DNA from: Flavobacteriales bacterium UBA6165
GTDB taxonomy: Bacteria; Bacteroidota; Bacteroidia; Flavobacteriales_D; Crocinitomicaceae
Direction: 5' to 3'
Length of the DNA: 53,097 nucleotides
Assembly (NCBI GenBank): GCA_002422285.1
Contig: DIUF01000058.1
Location: 1-53,097, forward strand
The notes below the pieces were generated by a model, which saw only the letters and a list, made by a program, of their open reading frames with translations, did not search any database and was not told where the DNA came from. The number at the start of each line of letters is the position of its first letter. Positions within the stretch are counted from its first letter, which is position 1. Positions 26,216 through 34,900 of the stretch are shown in pieces. The translations under genes were made by a program, and so were the position numbers.

Positions 26216-27142
26216 TTGGAGCGTGCAGATTCATATCCTTTTATTTCAGTTGTTGTTTGCTCATACAACCGTGAGAAATACATTGCTGATGCCATTGAAA
26301 GTCTGGTAAATCAAACTTTGTCAGCGGATTTATATGAGGTGCTTATCATCGACAACAATTCCAAGGACAGGACAGGGCAGATTGCCATTGAATGGATTGA
26401 AAAACACAAAGACACCCATCAAATTTCATATTTCAAAGAGTCCAATCAAGGTTTGTGTTTTGCCAGAAACCGAGGCATTCAAGAAGCCAGAGGTCAATTC
26501 ATTTGCTACATGGATGATGATGGCATCGCCGACACTAATTTTTTGGAAGTGCAATACAATTTCCTGAAGGAGAACCCAGATGTTATTGGTCTTGGTGGAA
26601 AAATCATCCCGCGTTATGTGCATGGCAAACCCGCTTGGATTGACGGGATATTGGAAGGTTTGGTCAGTAAAGTGGATTATGGAAACGCCAATTTTCAATA
26701 TTCAGGAAGAAAGTATCCCGTGGGTTGCAACATGACTTATCGAAAGGATGTCTTGGAGCAAGCCGGCATGTTTGATACCTCAATTGGTCAAGTCGGCGAT
26801 AATTTGGTACGTGGTGATGAAACTGAACTTTTTGAACGTGTCAAGCAATTAAACAAACCGATTTATTATCTCGGAAATTCACGTGTGGAACATGTTATTG
26901 AACAAGATAGATTGACCCGAGCGCATATCAAAAAAATGAGTGAAGGTGTTGGCATCGGATTGCGACAAGCTTCTAAACGAGCATCATTTTTCGGAAAGTG
27001 TAAAATCAGATTGGTTTTAATTACGAAGTTTTTTGCCGCCTTACTTTTTGCTCTTTTTTACAGTGTGACAGGTCAATTTTCAAAAGCCAAGGCATGGATT
27101 GTTTTCAGAATGGATGTGCATCGTGGGTTCTTGAAAGCTTAA
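26216..27142 (+). CDS. Family 2 glycosyltransferase
   Basis: A 308-residue GT-A enzyme. FISVVVCSYNREKYIADAIESLVNQT and VLIIDNNSKDRT open the fold; YMDDDG near residue 98 is the metal-binding DxD equivalent; GGKIIPRY and GCNMTYRKDVLEQAGMFD form the acceptor side. One hydrophobic C-terminal segment (about 265-285) may anchor it to the membrane. No ATG is available, so TTG at 26216, 9 nt after the previous stop, is taken as start. It forms an operon with the methyltransferase fusion, and its stop overlaps the end of the opposing MmcQ/YjbR gene by 4 bp. Confidence 0.87.
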   Translation: MERADSYPFISVVVCSYNREKYIADAIESLVNQTLSADLYEVLIIDNNSKDRTGQIAIEWIEKHKDTHQISYFKESNQGLCFARNRGIQEARGQFICYMDDDGIADTNFLEVQYNFLKENPDVIGLGGKIIPRYVHGKPAWIDGILEGLVSKVDYGNANFQYSGRKYPVGCNMTYRKDVLEQAGMFDTSIGQVGDNLVRGDETELFERVKQLNKPIYYLGNSRVEHVIEQDRLTRAHIKKMSEGVGIGLRQASKRASFFGKCKIRLVLITKFFAALLFALFYSVTGQFSKAKAWIVFRMDVHRGFLKA

Positions 27143-27480
27143 CTCTCTCTCAACTTTTTCGGCAAAGACCCCCAAATCAAATCATAGGAGTGCTTCACCA
27201 AGTCCAATAGTTCTCTGTCGCTCAAATCTTGGTTGAAAAAGACGGTATTCCAATGGGTTTTGTTCATGTGATAGCCCGGCGTTACGGCTTCAAAACGTTC
27301 TCGCAATTCCACAGCACGTTCGGGATCGCATTTCAGATTCACCGATTTGTTTTCGGAGATGGAGGTGAGCGCAAAGATTTTGTTGTGCACCCGAAAAGCC
27401 AAGGTGTCGGCGTCAAATGGTGTGTCCTCAGTGGTGTGAGGAAGAGAAAGGCAATATGTGCGGAGGTCGAGGATGTTCAT
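27139..27480 (-). CDS. MmcQ/YjbR family protein
   Basis: A 113-residue CyaY-like-fold protein. LPHTTEDTPFDADTLAFRVHNKIFAL, VNLKCDPERAVELRE and HMNKTHWNTVFF are typical of MmcQ/YjbR proteins, which are thought to bind DNA but have no established role. It follows the TerB-like gene after a 100-bp repeat-bearing gap. The 3' ends of this gene and the convergent glycosyltransferase overlap by 4 bp. Confidence 0.88.
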   Translation of the reverse strand: MNILDLRTYCLSLPHTTEDTPFDADTLAFRVHNKIFALTSISENKSVNLKCDPERAVELRERFEAVTPGYHMNKTHWNTVFFNQDLSDRELLDLVKHSYDLIWGSLPKKLRES

Positions 27481-27483
27481 TTG

Positions 27484-27582
27484 GTAGCTATTAGCTATTG
27501 GCCTTTAGTTCGCTTCGCTTTGGCTGCTAAACTGAAGTTTTGATAGACGCCAACGGCCAAAAGCTAACCGCTAAAAGCCAAA
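27484..27582. repeat. Imperfect inverted repeat of AGCTAAAAGCC-type words
   Basis: Left arm 27485-27508 (TAGCTATTAGCTATTGGCCT...) and right arm 27551-27580 (…GGCCAAAAGCTAACCGC…) are built from the same short words in opposite orientation. A single arm of the family recurs at 44661-44694. It fills the gap between the TerB-like and MmcQ/YjbR genes. Confidence 0.55.
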
Positions 27583-27990
27583 TTAATTCATATACTTCGT
27601 GAAAATCTGCACCATTCTATCTGGTGGAATCAAATTGTTGGGGTGTGTTTTCATTTCTTCGAACACGAGCTCGATGGCTTGTGGGTTCAATCCGAGCATG
27701 ATGCCCATTTTGCGAACCATGTCTATTTCATTAGGAGAAGGATCTGCATCCACATTGAGCATCAAAATCATACGGTGGAATTGTAGAATGCGATCTGCGT
27801 CTGTTTTGGGTAACGAAATTTCAACGCCAGGTTGAAAAACCTTGTCAAAATCTTCTTTCGATACTTGCATATGAGCCGCAAGTCCTAACATCAATTGGTA
27901 TTCTGCTTCTTTGATTTTTCCATCGGCATTGGCCACTAAAATCAGTTGTTTCAAAAGACCTAATTTCTCTTCAAGGGTTTGATTGCTCAT
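27583..27990 (-). CDS. TerB-like helical protein
   Basis: A 135-residue all-helical protein. LLKQLILVANADGKIKEAEYQLMLGLAAHM near the N-terminus is the TerB-type pattern (AnaDGkI..aE), found in tellurite-resistance TerB and in DjlA co-chaperones; no J domain is present. No membrane segment. The start overlaps the YgiQ stop by ATGA, so it is translationally coupled to YgiQ. Function unknown; a link to metal or stress response is not supported by neighbours. Confidence 0.7.
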   Translation of the reverse strand: MSNQTLEEKLGLLKQLILVANADGKIKEAEYQLMLGLAAHMQVSKEDFDKVFQPGVEISLPKTDADRILQFHRMILMLNVDADPSPNEIDMVRKMGIMLGLNPQAIELVFEEMKTHPNNLIPPDRMVQIFTKYMN

Positions 27991-29924
27991 CGTTTTTTGG
28001 TTTTATTTTGGTTTTGATTTCTTCTTTTTTCAAGCCAAGGTGGCAGGGTTTTTCCTTCGGTGTTTTCGGTTTTTGGCTTGGACTGAACGGCTTCTTTTCC
28101 GAGCAATTTTTCGATTAAATCGGTTCGCTTGGCTTTATTCAACTGGTTTTTAATCCAATCTCTATTTTCGCGTTTGTACCAAAAGAAAAACTTGTGTTGG
28201 TTCTGTTTTTGGTCTCTGGTTTTTGCCGTGTAAACGGGGCGTAAAGTGTAAGGATGTACACCAGAATAGTAAATCACAGTAGCAACCGTCATGGGGGTTG
28301 GTGTGAAATCTTGCACTTGCTCCAACTGAAAGCCCATGTCTTTGGTTTCGGCAGCCAAATTGGCCATGTCTTCTTCTTCACAACCGGGGTGAGACGAAAT
28401 GAAATAAGGAATCAAAGGCTGCTTGAGTTTGTGCTTTTCTGAAATCTGGTCGTATTTTTCTTTGAATTTGTGGAAATATTTGAACGAAGGCTTCCTCATC
28501 ATACGCAAAGTATTATCTGCCGTATGTTCTGGGGCTACTTTCAATCGACCGGAAACATGGCGCGTAATCACTTGCTCCATATATTCATCGTGGTTTCCGT
28601 CTTCGTTATTTTTGTTGAAATCATCCACCAATAAATCATAGCGAATACCTGAACCCACAAAAGCCTTTTTCACTTTCGGATTGGCGTCTATCTTGCGATA
28701 AAGCTGCGTCATATCACTGTGGTTGGTGTCCAAATTACTACAAATCACTGGGTGAATGCAACTTGGACTGGTACATTTGGCACAGATGGATTCATCTTTA
28801 CCTTTCATGCCATACATGTTTGCGGATGGACCACCGATATCTGAAATATAACCTTTGAATTCAGGGTGTTGCGTTACTGCTTCCACTTCTTTCATGATGG
28901 ATTCTTCACTGCGCGAAGCAATGAATTTCCCTTGATGCGCTGAAATGGTACAGAAACTACATCCACCAAAACATCCACGGTGCGTATTCACAGAGAATTT
29001 AATCATGTCATACGCTGGAATGGCACCACGTTTTTTGTATTTCGGATGCGGCATTCTCGTGTAAGGCAAATCAAACGACTGATCCATCTCTTTCTCCGTC
29101 ATGGTTTTGTAGGGCGGATTGATGATAATGGTTTTATCTTCAGCATGTTGAGAAATGCGTTGCGCCTCCCATTTGTTGGATTCCACTTCCACAATTTTGA
29201 AATTCGCAGCATAAGCCAATTTGTCTTCTAAGCATTTTTCGTGAGAAGACAATTCCACATCTGCCCATTTTTTGTGCTTGGGTAGCGCTTCGCTTCTGTC
29301 AATCAAAAAGGAGGTTTGCGGAATGAAATCCAATTGCTTGAATGGAATTCCTTTTTTCAAATTTTTGATAATATCGCGCAAGGGTTGTTCGCCCATGCCA
29401 TACACCAACATGTCAGCGCCTGAATCCACGAGAATTGAGGGCATCAATTTGTCAGACCAATAATCATAGTGGGTTACACGTCTCAATGAAGCTTCAATGC
29501 CACCAATCAAAACTGGACAATCGGGAAAAAGTTCTTTGAGTATTTTGGTATAAGTAATGGTTGCATAATCTGGACGAAATCCAGCTTGACCGCCCGGTGT
29601 GTAGGCATCCGTGGAGCGCAATCTTTTATTGGCCGTATAGTGATTTACCATGGAATCCATACACCCGGCAGTAACACCAAAAAACAATCTTGGTCGACCA
29701 AATTTCTTGAAATCACGCAGGTCGTCTTTCCAATTGGGTTGTGCCACGATGGCAACTTTCAGTCCCTCAGATTCTAAGATTCTTCCAATTACCGCTGTGC
29801 CAAAAGCAGGATGATCCACATAGGCATCACCTGAGATGATTACAACATCCAGTTCATCCCAACCGCGTTTTTCAACTTCTTTTTGGGTTAGCGGGAGCCA
29901 ATCTGTAATGGGGCGTTCTGTCAT
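27987..29924 (-). CDS. ygiQ: YgiQ family radical SAM protein
   Basis: A 645-residue protein of the UPF0313/YgiQ family, whose reaction is unknown. The N-terminal domain reads LDVVIISGDAYVDHPAFGTAVIGR, typical of YgiQ. The iron-sulfur cluster cysteines are in RGCFGGCSFC near residue 320, followed by a family insertion with further cysteines (CAKCTSPSCIHPVICSNL). The C-terminus is lysine-rich. A variant -7 box ends 4 nt before the ATG. It is first in a three-gene run with TerB-like and MmcQ/YjbR genes, and begins 17 nt after the polymerase-like gene. Confidence 0.93.
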   Translation of the reverse strand: MTERPITDWLPLTQKEVEKRGWDELDVVIISGDAYVDHPAFGTAVIGRILESEGLKVAIVAQPNWKDDLRDFKKFGRPRLFFGVTAGCMDSMVNHYTANKRLRSTDAYTPGGQAGFRPDYATITYTKILKELFPDCPVLIGGIEASLRRVTHYDYWSDKLMPSILVDSGADMLVYGMGEQPLRDIIKNLKKGIPFKQLDFIPQTSFLIDRSEALPKHKKWADVELSSHEKCLEDKLAYAANFKIVEVESNKWEAQRISQHAEDKTIIINPPYKTMTEKEMDQSFDLPYTRMPHPKYKKRGAIPAYDMIKFSVNTHRGCFGGCSFCTISAHQGKFIASRSEESIMKEVEAVTQHPEFKGYISDIGGPSANMYGMKGKDESICAKCTSPSCIHPVICSNLDTNHSDMTQLYRKIDANPKVKKAFVGSGIRYDLLVDDFNKNNEDGNHDEYMEQVITRHVSGRLKVAPEHTADNTLRMMRKPSFKYFHKFKEKYDQISEKHKLKQPLIPYFISSHPGCEEEDMANLAAETKDMGFQLEQVQDFTPTPMTVATVIYYSGVHPYTLRPVYTAKTRDQKQNQHKFFFWYKRENRDWIKNQLNKAKRTDLIEKLLGKEAVQSKPKTENTEGKTLPPWLEKRRNQNQNKTKKR

Positions 29925-29928
29925 GATG

Positions 29929-29936
29929 CGAAGTTA
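29929..29936 (-). promoter_or_regulatory. Variant -7 box, predicted leaderless start of ygiQ
   Basis: TAACTTCG on the minus strand, one base off TAnnTTTG, ending exactly 4 nt before the ATG at 29924, the same spacing as at hemW, the sensor kinase and the gene at 41721. Confidence 0.4.
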
Positions 29937-29941
29937 ACGAA

Positions 29942-31324
29942 TTAAATAGAAGGATTGTTTTGCGTTTCAATTTCTTCATTTCGTTTTTTCTGAGCGGCGT
30001 AGGATATCCCAGCAAGTAGAATGATGGCCAAGAAGGGTAGTAGAGGAGCTCTGAATCGTACTAATACACCAAAAAGAATAGAGGTGAACCCAACAATAAA
30101 GCCCAGGAAAACTGAAAAATACAAGGCAAACGACAGTGCTTCATTGGCAAGAATCATTCTGATTTTTCGAAACACATTTCCCTGAAAAATAAATTTGAGA
30201 GTGAACCAAACAAAGATGAGACTCTCAAGTGCATTGGCAAATAGAATAGGTGAACGTGCTTCTAAAATGAAAGGTCGATAAAAAGAAGTAAGAACTGAAA
30301 TCGGAAAAACTTTGAGAAGACCAATCATTGTGAATTCTACTTCGCCCAAGTCATAGCGCTGCCCAGTGTATGTTTCGTTTTTTATGAAGTCATTTTGAAC
30401 TACTTCTGCTTCCTCCATAAACGAACTTTCATTAAACGCATCAACAGCATTGGTACTTGCAAATACAAAAATCAGCATCACGAATCCTGTGATAATTGCA
30501 ATAAAATAGGCAATTCGAAAAATAAAATTGTCTTTGAATTTCTTTTGGTAGCCTGCCAGAATACCGAGTGCTACGGATACAACCACCAAATAAAAAATAA
30601 AACTTCGCAAATGATAAATGATAAAAGCTGAGACAAACATTACGATTATTGACCACAAAGTGAGCTTTTTCCAACCATTAAAAATTGAAAATATATTGGT
30701 GATGAGGTATAAAATGGCTGCATAAATCATCGCGTCTTTTGTGATTCCCGAACACCAAATTCCAACACTCGGAATAAAAAGAGTCGCGATGGCCGCATTT
30801 CTTAAAGAAAGTATCTCATATTTGTTAATTAATTCAAACAAGCGCCATGATGCCAGCATGGTGAAATAGGTGAAGAAAAGTGTGGTTGCCAAGTAGCTTC
30901 TGAATGTTAAAAAGGAAACCAAGCTAATTATTTTACATACAAACCAACTTTCATAGCCTTTGAAAATATAGTTGGGTGGGTTGCCTACATTTTGAAACAC
31001 AATCAAATCATCGTAGGTGTTGGCTTCCATGAAAGTGAGATTGTTAAAAAACGCACTTGGATTGTCAAAAAATAGCTTATTTAACTTAACCCCCCCTTGC
31101 CAATATGCAGTATTGTCGCCGCCTTTATAATAAAATATATACATTCCCACGAACACCATTGACATGGTCAGTTTGAGTAGAACCATTTTATTGAAATAGC
31201 TGCGGGTTTGGAGGTCGTTGATTTTGGAACGGTGATAAGCTAAGAAAAGGAGAAATATGATCAAATACATTGAGCCAATACCGATATCTACAAACCCCAA
31301 TATTTCCTTAAAGTCTCCGTTCAT
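29942..31324 (-). CDS. Multi-pass membrane protein, candidate polysaccharide polymerase
   Basis: A 460-residue protein with roughly 11-12 hydrophobic helices. I do not recognise a named family. The segment GGDNTAYWQGG after the second helix recalls the GGDTxxY loop of EpsG/Wzy-like polymerases, and IWCSGITKDAMIYAAILYL and FRAPLLPFLAIILL resemble polymerase transmembrane regions. Its ATG directly follows the stop of a Wzx-like flippase (no gap) and an O-antigen-ligase-like gene is two genes upstream, so a polymerase role is reasonable but unproven. Confidence 0.6.
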   Translation of the reverse strand: MNGDFKEILGFVDIGIGSMYLIIFLLFLAYHRSKINDLQTRSYFNKMVLLKLTMSMVFVGMYIFYYKGGDNTAYWQGGVKLNKLFFDNPSAFFNNLTFMEANTYDDLIVFQNVGNPPNYIFKGYESWFVCKIISLVSFLTFRSYLATTLFFTYFTMLASWRLFELINKYEILSLRNAAIATLFIPSVGIWCSGITKDAMIYAAILYLITNIFSIFNGWKKLTLWSIIVMFVSAFIIYHLRSFIFYLVVVSVALGILAGYQKKFKDNFIFRIAYFIAIITGFVMLIFVFASTNAVDAFNESSFMEEAEVVQNDFIKNETYTGQRYDLGEVEFTMIGLLKVFPISVLTSFYRPFILEARSPILFANALESLIFVWFTLKFIFQGNVFRKIRMILANEALSFALYFSVFLGFIVGFTSILFGVLVRFRAPLLPFLAIILLAGISYAAQKKRNEEIETQNNPSI

Positions 31325-32743
31325 TTAGCTATGTATGTGAGTCTGCATTTTGCGATAATTAATAAAAATGAGAATGCCGATGAATAAAGCAATAAGTGCT
31401 TTAAATGACCAACTAACAAATGCAAATATACGGCCTATTTCAGATGTCGAAAGTGTAATGATGAGAATAAGTATAAACGCAAAAATCATAATGTCACTCG
31501 TTTTCACTTTCAGGGGAAATGCTTTTCGGGAATAGTAAACAAGAAAAACAACATTGAAAAGTGCAGATAGTACAGTTGCCAATGCAGCACCCTTAATATC
31601 GAAAATTGGAATTAACAAGAAGTTTAGTGAAACATTGACAATGACACTCACACAAGTTATTAAACTGATTTTTAGTGTCTTCTTTGATATGAATAGACCT
31701 AAAGCGAACATTGAAACTCCTTGCACCCACGCAGAGGCAAAGAGCATGGGTAAAACATATTGGGCATTGTAGTAAGGTACTTGAGTGAAGAACTCAACAA
31801 TGTCCTTTGAAAACATAGACAAAAGCAAAACTGATAATCCTCCAATTTTGATGTATTTGGAAAGAAGTAAGTCTATCGATTTGCTCGTTCCCGGTATGGT
31901 GTGTTTCTCGAAAGTCAAAGGGTTAATTGCTGTACCAAATCCTTGAATTATGATTTGAAATCCAAAGGCAAATTTTAACGCAACACTATAGATGCCCAAT
32001 GTTGAGGTTGTAGTTAAATAACTTAGCATAATTCTATCTGTGATGCTTAAGAGGATTATGGCTATAGCTCCAGGAATTAATGGTATAGAATAATTGAGAA
32101 GTTGTCGTAATATGGATACGCTGAAAAGCAATTTGTATTCGTGTCGAAGTATTATAAATTGATAAAATAGTGAAATGGGAACTGTGGCTATTGTGGCATA
32201 AAAAATTCCATTTATGGATTTGTCGAGCACCACGACAAAGAAGTAGGTTGCTGTTATTCCCAAAAATGAATGTATAAAATTGGCAAAGGCATATTGATTT
32301 TTTTTTCTTAATGCTTGTAAATGAGCACCAAAAAAGGAAAATATTCCGTTGAGAAAAAGCGCAATCATACACAAAACAAAAGTTTTGTATGCAATTACTT
32401 CGTTTAGTCCAAATGCATCCAAAATATATGTTCCAAATACAATCAAAACTCCGGAGCCAATTAAGTATGTTGCTAAAGAAAAAAACAAGGCTGTTGAACC
32501 CAAATACATTTTTCTTTTCTCGTCACGCTGATGTTGGCTCACATACCTGATTAAACCTTGACCTAGTTGCCAGGATAGTATACCTGAACTCAAAATAGTA
32601 ATCACAAAAAGGATTTCAATTCGTCCATAGTCTCTTGTTGTGAAATAATAGGTGAAAATAGGAATCATGAAAAGGCTAACCCCTTTGGCTGCAATACCAG
32701 CGAGTGCGTAAATACTGCCTTCTTTTATGAAATCTTTGACCAC
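31325..32743 (-). CDS. Wzx-like oligosaccharide flippase
   Basis: A 472-residue membrane protein with about 12-14 helices. It opens KEGSIYALAGIAAKGVSLFMIPIFTYYFTTRDYGRIEI, the classic start of polysaccharide biosynthesis flippases, and has YSIPLIPGAIAIILLSITDRIMLSYL in the middle, typical of Wzx. It would flip undecaprenyl-linked repeat units for the adjacent candidate polymerase, to which it is joined without a gap (TAA then ATG). It starts 7 nt after rdgB, inside the minus-strand gene train. Unusually AT-rich compared with rdgB. Confidence 0.87.
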   Translation of the reverse strand: MVKDFIKEGSIYALAGIAAKGVSLFMIPIFTYYFTTRDYGRIEILFVITILSSGILSWQLGQGLIRYVSQHQRDEKRKMYLGSTALFFSLATYLIGSGVLIVFGTYILDAFGLNEVIAYKTFVLCMIALFLNGIFSFFGAHLQALRKKNQYAFANFIHSFLGITATYFFVVVLDKSINGIFYATIATVPISLFYQFIILRHEYKLLFSVSILRQLLNYSIPLIPGAIAIILLSITDRIMLSYLTTTSTLGIYSVALKFAFGFQIIIQGFGTAINPLTFEKHTIPGTSKSIDLLLSKYIKIGGLSVLLLSMFSKDIVEFFTQVPYYNAQYVLPMLFASAWVQGVSMFALGLFISKKTLKISLITCVSVIVNVSLNFLLIPIFDIKGAALATVLSALFNVVFLVYYSRKAFPLKVKTSDIMIFAFILILIITLSTSEIGRIFAFVSWSFKALIALFIGILIFINYRKMQTHIHS

Positions 32744-32750
32744 CTAGGAA

Positions 32751-33329
32751 CTATTTAGCTGTATTGAAATATTGCACCAATTTAGCCAATGCGCGTGCAC
32801 GGTGACTTATTTTGTTTTTTTCTTCTAAAGTCATTTCTGCGAAAGTAATGTTTTTGTCCTCCGGAATGAATACAGGGTCGTATCCAAACCCAGAAGTTCC
32901 TCTTTTTTCTGATGCGATTCGACCTTCAACTACCCCCTCAAATTGCAAAGTTGTTTCTGATGCGCAATAGGTAAAAATTGTTCTAAAACGTGCCTTTCGC
33001 TTGTCTATTTGTGTCAACGCACCTAGTAGTTTGTTGATGTTGTCGTCATCTGATTTTTGTAATCCAGCATAGCGAGCAGAATAAACACCCGGTTCCATGT
33101 TCAAGGTAAAAACCTCTAAGCCGGTATCGTCTGCGATTGTAGGGATCCCCGTTTTTTGGAAAATAGTTTTTGCCTTAATTTCTGAGTTTTCCTCTAAAGT
33201 GGCTCCTGTTTCCTCAATGTCTTCCAAATGATTGATGTCCTTGAGTGACAACAATTCGATGTTTTTTGGCAAAAGCGCTCTAATTTCTTCTACCTTGTTT
33301 TGGTTGTGGGAGGCAAAAACGATTTTCAT
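32751..33329 (-). CDS. rdgB: XTP/dITP diphosphatase RdgB
   Basis: A 192-residue house-cleaning pyrophosphatase that removes non-canonical purine nucleotides such as dITP and XTP. Hallmarks are IVFASHNQNKVEEI at the N-terminus, ADDTGLEV, PGVYSARYAG, GTSGFGYDPVFIPE and the C-terminal KISHRARAL. Length is normal. Its ATG overlaps the ligase-like stop by ATGA, so it is translationally coupled between two surface-polysaccharide genes, an uncommon context. Confidence 0.96.
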   Translation of the reverse strand: MKIVFASHNQNKVEEIRALLPKNIELLSLKDINHLEDIEETGATLEENSEIKAKTIFQKTGIPTIADDTGLEVFTLNMEPGVYSARYAGLQKSDDDNINKLLGALTQIDKRKARFRTIFTYCASETTLQFEGVVEGRIASEKRGTSGFGYDPVFIPEDKNITFAEMTLEEKNKISHRARALAKLVQYFNTAK

Positions 33330-34894
33330 AATGTTTGATTTCTTCTATCCAAATAGTGTGATTCTTGTTCTTGTTTTAAAAGCAAACTGAAGAAAAAGGC
33401 TACTAAAGTAACACCTACTTGTGTTTCCAAGGTGTCTTCAAAAAAGTAGGAAAACGTTATTATGACCACAAAGAGGTAAAGCACAACTGAATTCGTTTTA
33501 AAGGCTATTTTCAGGCTGAGTAATATTTTCAAGAGCAAGATAACAAGTCCAAGAATGCCACATGCGATCCAAATGGTCATAAATTGTTGGTGCGAGTGCA
33601 GTCGGTTTTCTATGTGAAGTCTAGAATTATTATTTTCATACTGCACATTATATGCGTCTTGGACATCTCCTACGCCAACTCCAAAAATGGGATTTGATAT
33701 GATGATGTCTTTTCCTGTCCGCCAATATTCGATTCTTTGTTGAATAGTTGAACCGTTTGGGTCGGCACCCTCTAAGTGCTTCTGTAATTCCATTGTTATA
33801 CGTGCTAGCCTCGATTTAAAGCCTCCTTGCGCGTAGACCACCGATGGAATACCGTTGAGTATATTACGCAAATCAGCATCGCTAAGTTGTTTGAATCCAT
33901 CTGCATCTTTTCTCAACCCAAGTGATGACATGTACCGAATGAGTGTAGGAAAGAAATCGGGCTGTGAAATACTTCTTTCTTCAATGGATTCACCGATGGC
34001 AAGAATGAGCATAGAATCCAATTCTTCATGACAAATAAAATAGTGTATGTAATATCCGTTTTCGAGGATTACACTCGTTGTATCGTGGTGGTACGTGCCG
34101 CCATATTGTGTTTTTTCATGCAATTGTTCAGCGGAAAAGGCTTCTGTTGGAATTGGATATATAGCTTTGTAGAAGCTCAAGGCGATTATTGCGCTTAATC
34201 CAAGGCAGGCAGCAAAAATTGTCACTCTGTGTTGTTTAAATTGGCGCATAATCCACCAAAAAACAAGGAAAAGTGTTGTAATTACCAGTCCAAAATAACC
34301 TGTGAGCACTTCGGATTTGTAGGCGTAGAACAAGAGCCAAACGGCCAAAAGCAAATATAATGTTGACAAGATGTTTTTCATTTTCCAAGCTGCATAAGTG
34401 GCCAAGAAAAATGCAAAAGTGACCATTAGTGAAAGTCTAATATGTGAGCCAAATAAAGACATCTCTCTGCTGTCGATCAAATAAAGGCCTGTCTTGTAAT
34501 TGATAAAGTTCACAAGTGTAACTAAAACAACCGAAAATAAAAATGACTGCAGCACTATGTTGTATTTGACCTTGCTCAATGATTTTGAACTGAGTACAAC
34601 AATGGGAAATAAAAGCAAAGGAAGTTTTATTCTTAGGTCGTTAATTCCGTATTCGATATTTGATGAGTAAAGTAGGGTGGCAGTAAGAAAAACAAACAGT
34701 GCGGCAAGTAACAAACCTACTTTTTGTTTTTTGAGTTTTTCGACTTTATCCCTGAAATCTCCTTCAAGAAGCCAATTTAAGGCCATCAACAATCCGCTAA
34801 TACTAAGCACAATTTTGTTTAAAGGTAGTCCGATGGCAATACCTAAAACTGTAACAAAGTAAATATGCTCGTGAATTTGCGCCCTGCTCAACAT
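33326..34894 (-). CDS. O-antigen ligase family protein (WaaL-like)
   Basis: A 522-residue membrane protein with about 10-12 helices. A large periplasmic loop (roughly residues 240-430) carries RIEYWRTGKDIIISNPIFGVGVGDV and ends at LHSHQQFM, matching the Wzy_C/WaaL pattern in which an Arg and a His in the last big loop transfer polymer from undecaprenyl phosphate to lipid A core or protein. The loop includes an extra 110-residue segment (about 255-365) that I cannot assign. It starts 6 nt after the S41 protease gene and is coupled to rdgB. Confidence 0.83.
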   Translation of the reverse strand: MLSRAQIHEHIYFVTVLGIAIGLPLNKIVLSISGLLMALNWLLEGDFRDKVEKLKKQKVGLLLAALFVFLTATLLYSSNIEYGINDLRIKLPLLLFPIVVLSSKSLSKVKYNIVLQSFLFSVVLVTLVNFINYKTGLYLIDSREMSLFGSHIRLSLMVTFAFFLATYAAWKMKNILSTLYLLLAVWLLFYAYKSEVLTGYFGLVITTLFLVFWWIMRQFKQHRVTIFAACLGLSAIIALSFYKAIYPIPTEAFSAEQLHEKTQYGGTYHHDTTSVILENGYYIHYFICHEELDSMLILAIGESIEERSISQPDFFPTLIRYMSSLGLRKDADGFKQLSDADLRNILNGIPSVVYAQGGFKSRLARITMELQKHLEGADPNGSTIQQRIEYWRTGKDIIISNPIFGVGVGDVQDAYNVQYENNNSRLHIENRLHSHQQFMTIWIACGILGLVILLLKILLSLKIAFKTNSVVLYLFVVIITFSYFFEDTLETQVGVTLVAFFFSLLLKQEQESHYLDRRNQTL

Positions 34895-34900
34895 CGGCTT

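Noticed and set aside
28254..28641. Plus-strand frames opposite ygiQ
   Set aside because: They are antisense to a strongly conserved radical SAM gene and have no coding features.
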